Shown here in pieces: positions 25,901 through 37,020 of a stretch of 64,000 bases of DNA (its first letter is position 1; each line of letters starts with the position of its first letter). The notes under the pieces were generated by a model. The model ran no database searches, was not told where the DNA came from, and saw only the letters and a program-made list of their open reading frames with translations. Source of the DNA: Phallusia mammillata (lineage: Eukaryota; Chordata; Ascidiacea; Phlebobranchia; Ascidiidae); assembly GCA_003260075.1 (NCBI GenBank), contig QLIY01000077.1, forward strand, positions 124,001 to 188,000, read 5' to 3'. Made by a program: the position numbers and the translations under genes.

Positions 25901-28900
25901 TTCAAGTGATTAAACTTAGGCATTACTATGGTGGTATGTTGTTATGTGCTTCTAATGTTATTTCCAGTGGTTGGACAATGATTTGCAATGGTCTGCAATG
26001 CGTAAACCTAACGTAAGAGGTATAAGAAATTTAACTTACACCAAGAGAGTCCCCCCCCCCTCTGTTTCAAGTGATTAAACTTAGGCATTACTATGGTGGT
26101 ATGTTGTTGTGTGCTTCTGATGTTATTTCCAGGTTTTGGACAATGATTTGCAATGGTCTGCAATGCGAAAACCTAACGTAAGAGGTTTAAGAAATATAAC
26201 TTACACCAAGAGAGCCGCGAGATTATTGTACGCGTTTGATCCTTGAGGATGAATTCGGATGATACGAACGTACATCTCATGCGCTTTATCCTGCAAATAC
26301 GCAAATACTAAAAAATACCGAAAAATATCTAACATATGAAACAAGACAAAATAAGGGTATTTTTCTACCGTGGTCTTTGGGTTCTCTTCTAGTATAGTTG
26401 CTAGGTTGTTCATAGCGCTGACAAAATTAGGGTAAAGTTCGATTGTTTTCTCGTACTCCACAGCGGCCTCTAGCGTCCGGTTATGCTCGTAGAGGTAGTT
26501 TGCCCAGTTGTAATGAACTTTGGCGTTTTCTGGAAAAGTCTCAACTCCGGCACTGGAAAAAAAAACATGTGAAGTGTAGAGAATATTATTATTATCACAC
26601 GAAAGCAGTAGACCCCAAATAGGGGTTCAGGTCCTTTTAGGGGTTGTAAGAAGACCCCAGCAAGATTTTCTTGTTTCAAAAAGGGAGAATTAAATTTGGA
26701 GTTCAAAGGCTTGAAGAATTTTTTCGTTATCCCCCCCCCCTCACACGAAAGCAGTAGACCCCAAATAGGGGTTCAGGTCCTTTTAGGGCAGGGGTTCCCA
26801 ACCTGTGGTACGTGTACCACTAGTGGTATGCGAAGGTTTTTCAGGTGGTACGCGAGTAGCTTTCGTTTTTTTTTACAAAAACCTGCATCCACAACTTTAT
26901 ATTTTGTTACTCTGGTCCCCCCCCCCTTGGACCAAAGCATTGCAGGCTAGCTACAGAAAAACATAATTGAATAGGGAAAACTCGTTTAACAATGCGCTTT
27001 GGAAAGGGAAATTTTGCCCAATAACAAAAACCATGATAAAGCGATTGACTTCAGAAAAGTGTTTCCCAAAATTTTTGCAGTAACGAAAAAAATCTTCAAG
27101 CCTTTGAACTCCAAATTTAATTATCCCTTTTTGAAACAAAAAAATCTTGCTGGGGTCTTCTTACAACCCCTAAAACCCCCCCCCCAGTATGCAACGCGTG
27201 TTTGTTACAGGCCTTTGTAGGTTTCAAGTAAGAAATTGATTCTACATTGTTTACCTCATAAATGCTTCTCGTGACGTCCATACGCGGTTTCTCGTAACAG
27301 TTCGTAGAAAGTAGAATATCAGTATAATCGAGACGAAAATATCAAACATCTTGCGTAGTTTGGGTTTAGTTTCTCGACCTGTAAAAATGAAACAGGATTG
27401 TGTGTATAATATAGCTTCAATGCAGTTGCTTTGCAATATTCTATGCGGGTACAAAGCGGCAACTATAAGTTAGGTCAGTATCTTGAATAAAAAAGGATTC
27501 TTAAATTGTACCGTTTTATATCAAAGTTACGTCGTTAAGAATAATGTACAAGTCTGACGCATACTTATTTGCATCACAAAATTTAAAGTATAGAGTCATT
27601 TAAAATGGAGTTGTGCGTTGGCTAGAAAATCCAACTAAACTCTACGTTTTCAGGAAGCAGAAAATCTTTCATTTCATTTGAGTAATTTTTGCAAGCATTA
27701 GTATGCAAGAAAGAAAACACTTTTAGTGTGCAATTTACCTTTGCTCCACGCGAGAGAAAGCAGGACAATATATCCTGAGCTGGGCAGGTAAAGCACTCTC
27801 TCGGCCACCACGAATCCGACAGGAAAAAAGAGATTCGAAGCCGGGAGAAAGGGAAGCACCAACAGGGAAATCCCCATCGCAAGCGGCCGAAAAATCCTTG
27901 GCTGAGACAAGATGAAGAAAACTTGATTACATTTTACAATTAAGTAAAACAACAAAGTACATAGATATCAAAAAATACAAATTAAAAAACACACAACTTA
28001 TTTTTTCCAAAGTCGTATGAAATGTAGGTTTATTATTAGCTAGCTCTATTTCAATACAATCATTAACTTATCATTGACTACAAACATATTTTTGTACAAC
28101 TTACCTTTCGCCTTTTCTTCCAAAACAGCCATACCCCCCCCCCAAACAGGATTGTGTGTATAATATAGCTTCAATGCAGTGGCTTTGTAATATTCTATAT
28201 GGGTACAAAGCGCGGGCAACTATAAGTTAGGTCAGTATCTTGAATGAAAAGTATGCTTAAATCATGACTGTACCGTTTTTTTAAAGTTACGTCGTTAAGA
28301 ATAATGTACAAGTCTGGGCATACTTATTTGCATCACAAAATATAGAGTCATTTAAAATGCAGTTGTGCGTTGGCTAGAAAATTCAACGTAATTATACGTT
28401 TTCAGGAAGCAGAAAATTATTCATTTCATTTTCATTCATTTAGGTATTTTTTGCAAGTACAGTATTAGTATACAAAAAAGAAAACACTTTTAGTGTGCAA
28501 GTTACCTTTGCTCCACGCTAGAGAAAGCAGGACAATAAATCCTGAGCTGGGCAGGTAAAGCACTCTCTCGGCCACCACGAATCCGACAGGAAAAAAGAGA
28601 TTGGAAGCCGGAAGAAAGGGAAGCACCAACAGGGAAATCCCAAACGCAAGTGGTCGAAAAATCCTTGGCTGAGACAAGATGAAGAAAACTTGATTAAATT
28701 TTACAATTCATTCAAACAACAAAATACATAGATATCAAAAAATACAAATTAAAAAATGTAGGTTTATTATTTGCTAGCTCTATTTAAATACAATCATTAA
28801 CTTATCATTGACTACAAACATATTTTTTGCATCTAACCTTTCGCCTTTTTTTCCAAAACAGCCAGGGCATTCCACCACAAAATACGACATAAAACAGCAA

Positions 28901-31900
28901 CGTTGCAAAGTTTCTGATATCCCATAGTGACGTCACAAGAGGTATTGTTCCGTACGACCAATCATAGCAGAGGACAACCGGACAAAATAGCAGCCATAGG
29001 TTGACACAGCATAACCAACTGTATGTTAGAAACCTGAAACAAAAATAAATTTTGTGATGTATTATATGCCAAGCACACCACAGTAGCAGTGCCGGATGAA
29101 GGGTCTTCTGGCCTGTAGGCACATTTTATAAGTGGCCCGAAAATCAGGGTTGCCAACTAAAAAGTTCGAATTATCAGTGTTGCCAAATACCCCCCCCCCG
29201 TTGCAAAGTTTCTGATATCCCATAGTGACGTCACAAGAGGTATTGTTGCATACGACCAATCATAGCAGAGGACAACCGGACTAATGAGCAGCCATAAGTT
29301 GACGCAGCACAGCCAACTGTAGGTAAGGAACCTGAAACAAGAATTTTGTGATCTATTATATGCCAAGCAAACCACAGTAGCAGTGCTGGATTAAGGGTCT
29401 GCTTACCTGTAGGCACATTTTATAAGTGGCCCGAAAATCAGGGTTGCCAACTAAAAAATTAGAATTATCAGTGTTGTCAAAACATTTCAAGTGGCCTGGA
29501 TTTTTGACTGGCCTGTAGGCACGTGCCTACTTTGCCTAATGGTTAATCCAGCACTTCACAGTAGTACTATTAAATAAAAGTAAAACCCGGTCCGAACCCG
29601 ATTTAGTTTTTTAAAAGCTCGAGTTAGACCCGAAAGTTAGATTAACCAACACGAAATTACAGCACAGATAAGGCCGATAATCAAGCCCGTTTTATTCAAA
29701 CTTCAGCCCGAGAAAAGTTCAGGCCCAAACTCTGGCGCAGCAATTAGAAAACCTCGATCCTGCCGACAGAAGTATTTGCATTGCCACTTTAAATTCGAAA
29801 GCTTCTATATCTATAAAGTTCGCTTCAAGTCTTGTTTAAACTTGGTTGTGCAAAGTAAAGCAAGCTGTTCTATGTTTGTGGGGTGTCTGCAGAACGATAA
29901 TAATAAACAAAAAAAAGATTTCTACTTACCTTGTAAGTTTGTGTTTCGCGTACGAAGCTGGGTTGTCTGGTTCAGCAAAAACAGGTTTCGTCCAATCCAT
30001 CACCCACATACGTGAGCAAAACAAGAATATGCACTAAAACACAAGTTTGACCAAAGTTGTATATACACAGAATGTTTCAATGATGTAAATAGAACATACC
30101 CAGGATGTGAAAACAGTCAAGTTGATCAAAGTTCTCTTGACATTGGATTTGTGAAGCTTGCAATACAAAGATTCGACGAATAAGACGACTTCGTTAACAG
30201 CAAGAACCCCGAGTACAGTTAGACCTGTAATAGTAACAAGTTTAAAAGATATATTTTTATATCTTGCCAAAAAAATCTGACTTAATAATTTTTTTCATGC
30301 GCTACCGAGAATTAAGTAAAGGTTTGTGTTTTTGGGAAAATTTACGAAAAAGAATGTAACGTGGAAATGGGTATGTGGAAAGAGGTATTCTGCATGTTTT
30401 TAGGACATCATATCGGTGGATACATGTATTTGGATGCTAAAAATTTAAATTTCGAAAACTGGTAAAATATTGTTTTAGCGACACTGAATGAACATTCAAA
30501 TCAGACCACTGATGCATTTTTCGTTTACGAAATTGCTCAATTTGTTTACACATACCCGACTCCTTGCTTAGCATGGCGCATCCGGCCAATATCAGCTTAG
30601 CCAATGTCCTCCAACAGAGAAGATTATACTTCTTGTGGTCGTATTTGCAAATACAGACTGCAACCACTTCAGGATCATGAGCAGTTTGTTTGTTTCCATG
30701 ATCACGTTTGCCACGAAATTTCAATCCTAAAAACAAGCACTGTATGTTACAAATGAAAGTATCCAGGCTTAAAACGAATGTGTACTAATGTGTTTTTGAG
30801 CCATTATAGCTAGGTAAACCCTCTGCATCTATTACGTGATCGTCGTAAGGTCGAAATTACCACTGAAAGCCACATTTGTATTCTGTAACCTCGTAGCAAG
30901 CAGTTGATGAAAGGCCCGCTACACCTCTTGTGGGTTTATCGTAAGATAATACAAACATACTTACAATATTTTTTCGGGATTTATAAAAGTTAACACCATT
31001 GGAAACCACTGGTAGAAAAAAATTGCTCACCGCCGTTTTCTTGAACGGGTAATCCTTTATTTTTATTCTTGTTTAAAGTCATAGCATCCTTATTGTTTAC
31101 TGGATTAGGTTTTGGTTCGCTGCTACACAACCACAGCGCCGACATGAAAAAGAAAGATGATAACAATTCTGCCATTCCAACAACACCTGACACCTGAAAC
31201 ACAAGACATCTGTAAAAAGGGAACATCGAAGTATTTGTCACACGTTGAAACATTTATCAATTTACATTCCTTCTTAATAGGCAAGGTGTCGTGACTAAAA
31301 AATTTGAAAGAGGCTGTGACCGAAAGAAAGATGAAAAATAAAGACCTTTATGTCAGTAGGTTCAATTTAATAAAAAAGGTTCGTCATTAAGATTCTAAGA
31401 TAAAGATATTTTTTACATCAGTATCATCTTCAATCTTTTACTTTAAATTGTAAATTCGAATCTAGATCAAACTCTTACCGCCTCAGTGTGAATTGGATGA
31501 AGTGAAAATAAAATACCCGCGACCAGCGAAGCGTGATCAGTCACGTGCTTGAATATCACTCGTCGACAAACTGACGTAAAAAGCAGAGTCACTGTTGCGT
31601 GAAGCAAGATATTCGTCACGTGGTACGCTGTGGACCAATCACCGAACGCGAAACAGATAACCCTGAACACAAATGTTGTTAAAATTACTGATTTTGTCAA
31701 TAAAAAGGTTGAATGAACAAACTTACCTAAATGTAAGAACTGTCAAAGGTCTGTAAGATTTGTGGCTTGTGTTCGCAATTATGGGAAAGCCCCAGAAGTC
31801 GTTTGACCATATTTGATAAATCGGAGTAACTCCCTGAAAGTAACCATATGTAAAGAAACTTTAATCAAATAAGCAACACAACGCCTATTGGATCAGTGTA

Positions 31901-32349
31901 ACGTTTTGTGTTGGTTCCAATATCTCGCAAACGGAATCGATGCTTTTGTCGACCAAGCAACACAAAGCATATTCGATTAATATTACTTTTTATTCATTTT
32001 CCATACCTTGCAAATTTACGCTAGCTAGCATCATCGGTAAACGTCATTGTTAACGTCACCAAACAGTAAAAAGCATGAGCCAAACTATTCCCCCCCCCCC
32101 TTTTTATTCATTTTCCATACCTTGCAAATTTACGCTAGCTAGCATCACCGGTAAACGTCATTGTCAACGTCACCAAACAGAAAAAAAACATGAGCCAAAC
32201 TATTAAAATGCAATTGTTTCTTATACCTGGACATCTGCGTTCTTTTTTATTGCAGGAAAATCGTCGTACATAAACGGAGCCGTTGCAACGCCAGCATAAG
32301 CTACAATCGACAAACCGAAAACTAAAATATTCTCTTTCAAATTGTTCAT
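22943..32349 (-). CDS. TMTC4: TMTC4-like protein O-mannosyltransferase, complete
   Basis: Exons in transcript order: 32227-32349, 31727-31833, 31479-31662, 31031-31193, 30556-30726, 30100-30224, 29930-30033, 28838-29033, 28506-28668 (allelic copy 27739-27901), 27255-27378, 26369-26552, 26205-26290, 25334-25581, 24834-24969, 24285-24432, 23829-23972, 23411-23596, 22943-23020. They sum to 2670 bases in one frame, 889 aa plus TGA. The N-terminus [20 protein letters not shown] leads to the GT-C acidic motif FMYDD. Then come [46 protein letters not shown] and [18 protein letters not shown]. From about residue 530 tandem TPR units follow ([40 protein letters not shown]). The [16 protein letters not shown] wording favours TMTC4 over TMTC1-3. 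It would act in the ER membrane on cadherin-type substrates; TPRs face the lumen in the family. Confidence 0.9.
26632..27180. repeat. inverted repeat in a TMTC4-like intron
   Basis: The 26632-26735 stretch (containing GAAGACCCCAGCAAGATTTT) recurs as its reverse complement at 27078-27180. Between the arms lie two C runs (26731, 26917) and the start of a hAT-like element at about 26786 (CAGGGGTTCCCAACC, then GTGGTACG repeats). It could be a foldback element, or one contig joined in the wrong orientation. Confidence 0.6.
27388..28850. repeat. allelic duplication of a TMTC4-like exon and its introns
   Basis: About 740 bp from 27388 to 28133 recur from 28144 after a 10-C run. Both carry the 163-bp exon encoding RPLA(M/F)[14 protein letters not shown] (27739-27901 and 28506-28668). 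The first copy also shows the start of the next exon cut off by the C run. Only one exon belongs in the transcript. Confidence 0.8.
29200..29331 (-). pseudogene. partial allelic copy of the TMTC4-like exon 28838-29033
   Basis: The copy restarts in mid-exon right after a C run (29190-29199) and encodes a diverged [14 protein letters not shown] stretch with the same acceptor. It is very probably the other allele at a contig end rather than an extra exon. Confidence 0.75.
29381..29556. mobile_element. 176-bp hAT-like MITE with perfect 8-bp target duplication
   Basis: The ends are CAGTGCTGGATTAAGGG and GGTTAATCCAGCACTT, imperfect inverse copies. CACAGTAG stands directly outside both ends (29373-29380 and 29557-29564). 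A related copy of the left part lies at about 29087-29190 in the allelic segment. There is no coding capacity. Confidence 0.8.
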
Positions 32350-33650
32350 GTTTTTTTACATTATTACGTAGAAACGAGATTGCTTGACCGAACTGACCTC
32401 AGAAAAAGCGAGGTGGAATAACTTATGTTAATGTTGGTAACTTTTAGTAAACGTTGTTACATATGTCACATCAAATTGAACGATATTCGAAAATACTTCA
32501 GACACAGAGCATTATATTTTGCTGGTGGTGCTCTGCAAATACTGCAAACATCCGATCATCACGAAATAACAAATGTCAGCATAAGTCTACAGCTCAACAA
32601 AACCTAAATCACCAACCTATACTTGGCCACTTATTCTTGGCAACTACCTGCATGCATTCAAACTTAACTATTTTACCATGTAGAATGTATCAAAAGGCAC
32701 ATAAGCTCTTAAAACTCCATTACAATTACCTTTGATGGCGCGTGCTGGAATAGACTGCACTGATCGTCGGAAAAGCCATTAATGCCTGAGGCGCTTTATG
32801 AAGTATCTGCAACCAAACCGGCTTCCGAAAAGCTGTGACCTGACAAAGTACAAATTTTTAGTCGATAGTGTCTTTTAAAAAACTTTTTCAATGAGGAAGT
32901 TTGACAATTCAATGAACACAGGGCTTGTATTAAATCAGTGTTTCTTAACCTTTTTTTGCCCCCCCCCCCTTTATTGCAGGAAAATCGTCGTACATAAACG
33001 GAGCCGTTGCAACGCCACCATAAGTTACAATCGACAAACCGAAAACTATAATATTCTCTTTCAAATTGTTCATGTTTTTTTACATTATTACGTTGAAACG
33101 AGGTTGCTTGACCAAACTGACTTCAGAAAAAGCGAGGTGGAATAACTTATGTTAATGTTGGTAAAGTAAACGTTGTTACATATGTCACATCAAATTGAAC
33201 GAAATTCGAAAGTACTTCAGGCACAGAGCATTATATTTTGCTGGTGGTGCTCTGCAAATATTGCAAACATCCGATCATCACGAAATAACAAATGCCAGCA
33301 AAGTCTACCCCCCCCCCCCCCCCCCCAAGACCTAAATCACCAACCTACACATGGCCACATATTCTTGGCAACTAACTGCATGCATTCAAACTTAACTATT
33401 TTATCATGTACAATGTATCAAAAGGCACCCAAGCTCTTAAAACTCCATTACAATTACCTTTGATGGCGCGTGCTGGAATAGACTGCACTGATCGTCGGAA
33501 AAGCCATTAATGCCTCAGGCGCTTTATGAAATATCTGCAACCAAACCGGCTTTCGAAAAGCTGTGACCTGACAAAGTACAAACTTTTAGTCGATATTGTC
33601 TTTTTAAAAACTTTTTCAATGCGAAAGTTTGACAAGTCAATGAACACAGG
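32246..33650. repeat. allelic duplication over the TMTC4-like first exon
   Basis: About 700 bp from 32246 to 32958 recur at 32970-33650, split by C runs at 32959-32969 and 33308-33326. The second copy includes the ATG (33071-33073) and most of coding exon 1. A likely 5' non-coding exon at 32730-32839 (acceptor TTTGTCAG, donor GTAATTG) recurs at 33458-33567 with the same 110-bp length. Confidence 0.75.
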
Positions 33651-34177
33651 GGCTTGTATTAAATTGTTTAGAACAAAAGTTTTTGGTCAATAGCCCACGA
33701 TATCCTATTAACAATCGCTAAAATGGGGAAAAATGTATGTTTTCGATGAAAACTGTATAATTTAACTTTCCATAACAAAAAAAATGACAAAACATTAAAA
33801 AAATGAAACAAAAAATGCAAATTCTATCATAGCGGTGATTTCCCTAGCCCAGGTAATTCCCCAAGGACGGCGTGTAATTTTATCCAAAGCGGAACAGCAG
33901 AATGATCCAAACCCAGTAATTAAAAGCGCATAAAATTAAATAAAATGTTAAACATGCAGCAAGTAAACGTGTAAAAAATATCACGTGGTCAACAAAATGC
34001 TTTTATTTAAAATAAAATGACTGACCCTTAAATGAACAATTGGAAAATTTGTCCAAAATCGTAATCCGGGGCACCACAATAGTAATCAATAATATTAAGG
34101 TCAACTGACGGTTAATTAAGCGAAAGTAAAGATTTTTAACGCTTTGTTTTTGCGCATGTTGCATTTGTGGAGTCAAT
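32350..34177. promoter_or_regulatory. divergent promoter region of TMTC4-like and AGPAT5-like genes
   Basis: The start codons are head to head, 1.8 kb apart as written and probably about 1.1 kb after removing the allelic duplication. The candidate 5' leader exon of TMTC4 lies inside. No core promoter element was recognised, so the regulatory role is inferred only from gene orientation. Confidence 0.4.
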
Positions 34178-37020
34178 ATGTCTGTGTTAAGCGTTTTGCG
34201 AACATGTTTGAGATATGTTCGCGGGACATTTGGGACTATTGTTATGTTTGTAACTGCACCGATTTATCTAGTTATTCATACGGGGTAAGTTTTGTTTTAC
34301 CTAAAATAAGTTAACACGCTTTGGTAGGTTTGTTGCTAACATGCGAACATACTTTCTTTCAGTTTATATTTAAAGCTTATTAGACGCCCTGTTAAAATAT
34401 AAAAACAGAACTTACACATGCATGTCACAAGCGTTTAACACAATTTTCTGGGCAATAACAAAGGGTGTTTTGTCAAAATCAGTGAAAAAAACTGTTTTTC
34501 TATATAGCCATAATTTATACATTTCATATTAGGCACTGTCTGTAGCTTACTTAACATTTATTTAACTTTTATGTCAACTTAATATTCTAATTATTGTTAA
34601 CATGTTTTTGTGACCGAGTTATGGTAGCTATAAAGGTTGTAAACTACAATTGTTTTTGACAGGTGGCGGGTAGTTTCTATTCCTATGCCAAGAAGGTGGT
34701 TTTACAAAGGTGACGACTTTTTATGGGGAAGCTATCAAAAATTGATTGTTTTCTTTTTTGAACACACTACAGGTAAAATGCCTTGACTATATATATTTTA
34801 ACAGACAGCCCCTGGTTTGGGGTAAACAGTTGGTTTGTTTGTTTTTAGGAGTGGAAATAAACATCTCTGGTGAAATTCCACAAAATAAAGAAAATGTTAT
34901 CCTTATTTGCAATCACCAATGTAGCATGGATTGGATTGTTACAGATTTCCTTGCTGCAAGGTAGGTTATTAAAAAGCATTTTGTGTTATTACAATTAATA
35001 AGAATTCAATTTTTAACAGGTGGCATAGATTGAGTAGCAAACTGCTTTGGGCAAAACCCAATAAGGTTTATTGCCCTATACCTGTTTCGTTTTCCCAAAT
35101 CAGTTAATATCGTTATAATTTATCTTCTTAATTACACACATATCAAGTTAAAAATTGCACACATATCCTACTTTTCTGCCATGTTTATTCCCATTTAGGC
35201 AGGGGATGATTGGCAACATGAGATATGTCTTTAAGAATTCTATAAAATACTGGCCGTTGTATGGTTATGTGTTTGGAGTACACGGAGGTGTGTTTGTAAA
35301 GAGAGATGGATCGTACAATGAAAGAAATATGACAAGGGTGCTTACCTACTTAATGAAACAGTAAGTGCAGAAAAAATCTATGTAAAATTGCTTTGTTAGA
35401 TATTCCTTAAACATATGCCAATGGGACTGGTTCAATTATTTCATCTATTTTTCTTGTTTCAAAGTGTCTGAACAGTATTCAGATTAAAGCAATAGTTTTG
35501 ATTCCAAATTATGCTTTAATATTTCAATTATATACATGAAAAAATTTGAAAAACTAGAAGTGCACTTGACTCACCCAACTTTTTGTTTTATGTTTGCAGT
35601 CGTGTTGAAATGTACTTCGTCATATTTCCTGAAGGAACTCGCTTCTCTGTGAAACGAAAGGAGCTGCTTGCCAAAAGTCAACAATATGCCATAGAAAATG
35701 ACCTTAAACCACTCAACCAAGTAAAATATTTTTACAATTGAATAAACTATGAAAATGTCATAGTACTGTTAAAAATGACAATATAAACAAATCTTTTTCT
35801 ATTCTATGACAGTACAAAATTCCTAATCAAACCATAATTATGTCAATAAGATAAAATAGGACATACTTGATCTATTTGCATGTTCCAAAAGAGGGATACA
35901 GATTTATTTCAATTTTATATTTAGGTTTTGACACCCAGAATCAAGGCATTTTACTGTGCAATCAGCACCATGAAAACATACCTCAACGCTGTTTATGATG
36001 CAACAATCATCTACGAATCAACAGACAACCCCAAAAGAGGTAACAAAATAGAACCCTTATATACAGTCTGTGATGATGTCTCTTGTTGTCCATTTTAGTT
36101 TATTTGTCATCTTGCGAGAATTCAAAACAGAATTTAAACAAGGATTTAACACAGACCCTTTCTCAATTTGGGTAATAACCCCGGACTCTTTCAAAGTTTT
36201 GCAAAATTCAGTAAAAAAAAAAAACAATTTACTATAGCTTTAATTTGTATGCATATGAAATGTTGTTAACTTGTGTTTTGGTAACACTCTACCAAAGTGC
36301 ACCAGACACTGTTTGCTCTCTTTTCCTTTATTATATATAGGCTGTGTTTTACTGTAATTCAGTAACTTACTCTTTTTTCATCTAACCAGTTGGAGAAAGA
36401 ACACCAGCTCCCAACATGTGGGCATTTCTTAATAGTGATTCACCAAAGGTTCATATTCACTTTGAGCGAATTCCAATCGAAAACATTCCCACCTCTTCCC
36501 AGCGCGCTACAATGCGCTGGCTGCATCACCGATACGCAATGAAGGATCAAGCAATTTGCAGACACTTTGGCATCGAGTACCCAACTGAACAATCACCCTC
36601 TATTGCTGGAGTTGTGACACAAATGGATATTAACGAAAACCAGTTAGCTGATGAAAAGCCATCGCATTTGCCGATCTCACAAACCTTACCATCTGCTGCT
36701 TTTTACACTGGAACACTAATGGGTGTAACATGCCACCCAGTGGGCAGAATGGGTTATGGTTGTGTTTTGCTTCCCCCCCCCCCCCAACTGAACAATCACC
36801 CTCTATTGCTGGAGTTGTGACACAAATGGACATTAATGAAAACCAGTTAGCTGATGAAAAGCCATCACATTTGCCGATCTCGCAAACCTTGCCATCTGCT
36901 GCTTTTTACACTGGAACACTTATGGGTGTAACATGCCACCCAGTGGGCAGAATGGGTTATGGTTGCGTTTTCCTAGGTGGCAGCCTTCTGGGAATGGGAT
37001 ACGCTAAGCTGTTTTTGTGA
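34178..37020 (+). CDS. AGPAT5: AGPAT5-like 1-acylglycerol-3-phosphate acyltransferase, complete
   Basis: LPAAT-epsilon transfers an acyl chain to lysophosphatidic acid, making phosphatidic acid at ER or mitochondrial membranes. Exons: 34178-34284, 34663-34772, 34849-34960, 35199-35360, 35600-35720, 35925-36039, 36390-37020. An N-terminal membrane segment (TIVMFVTAPIYLVI) precedes the catalytic NHX4D box NHQCSMDW. Substrate-binding motifs follow: GGVFVKRDGSYNER and FPEGTR. The C-terminal half has PRIKAFYCAISTMKTYLNAV, SPKVHIHFERIP and MRWLHHRY, all typical of the AGPAT5 branch. The last exon as written holds a 13-base C run at 36773-36785 and a second copy of 36581-36772. Dropping one 203-bp unit restores a single frame ending GYAKLFL and TGA at 37018, giving 384 aa; human AGPAT5 is about 364. 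Confidence 0.94.
36581..36975. repeat. duplicated AGPAT5 exon segment around a C run
   Basis: The segment encoding TEQSPSIAGVVTQMDINENQ to HPVGRMGYG occurs twice, about 200 bp apart, with a few silent differences. The C run between them shifts the frame and would end the protein early. The second copy alone continues to the proper C-terminus. Confidence 0.85.

Noticed and set aside
27739..29331. Tandem exon duplication producing mutually exclusive TMTC4 exons
   Set aside because: The copies carry whole introns, partial neighbouring exons and C-run borders, and one copy is cut in mid-exon; allelic contigs explain all of this.
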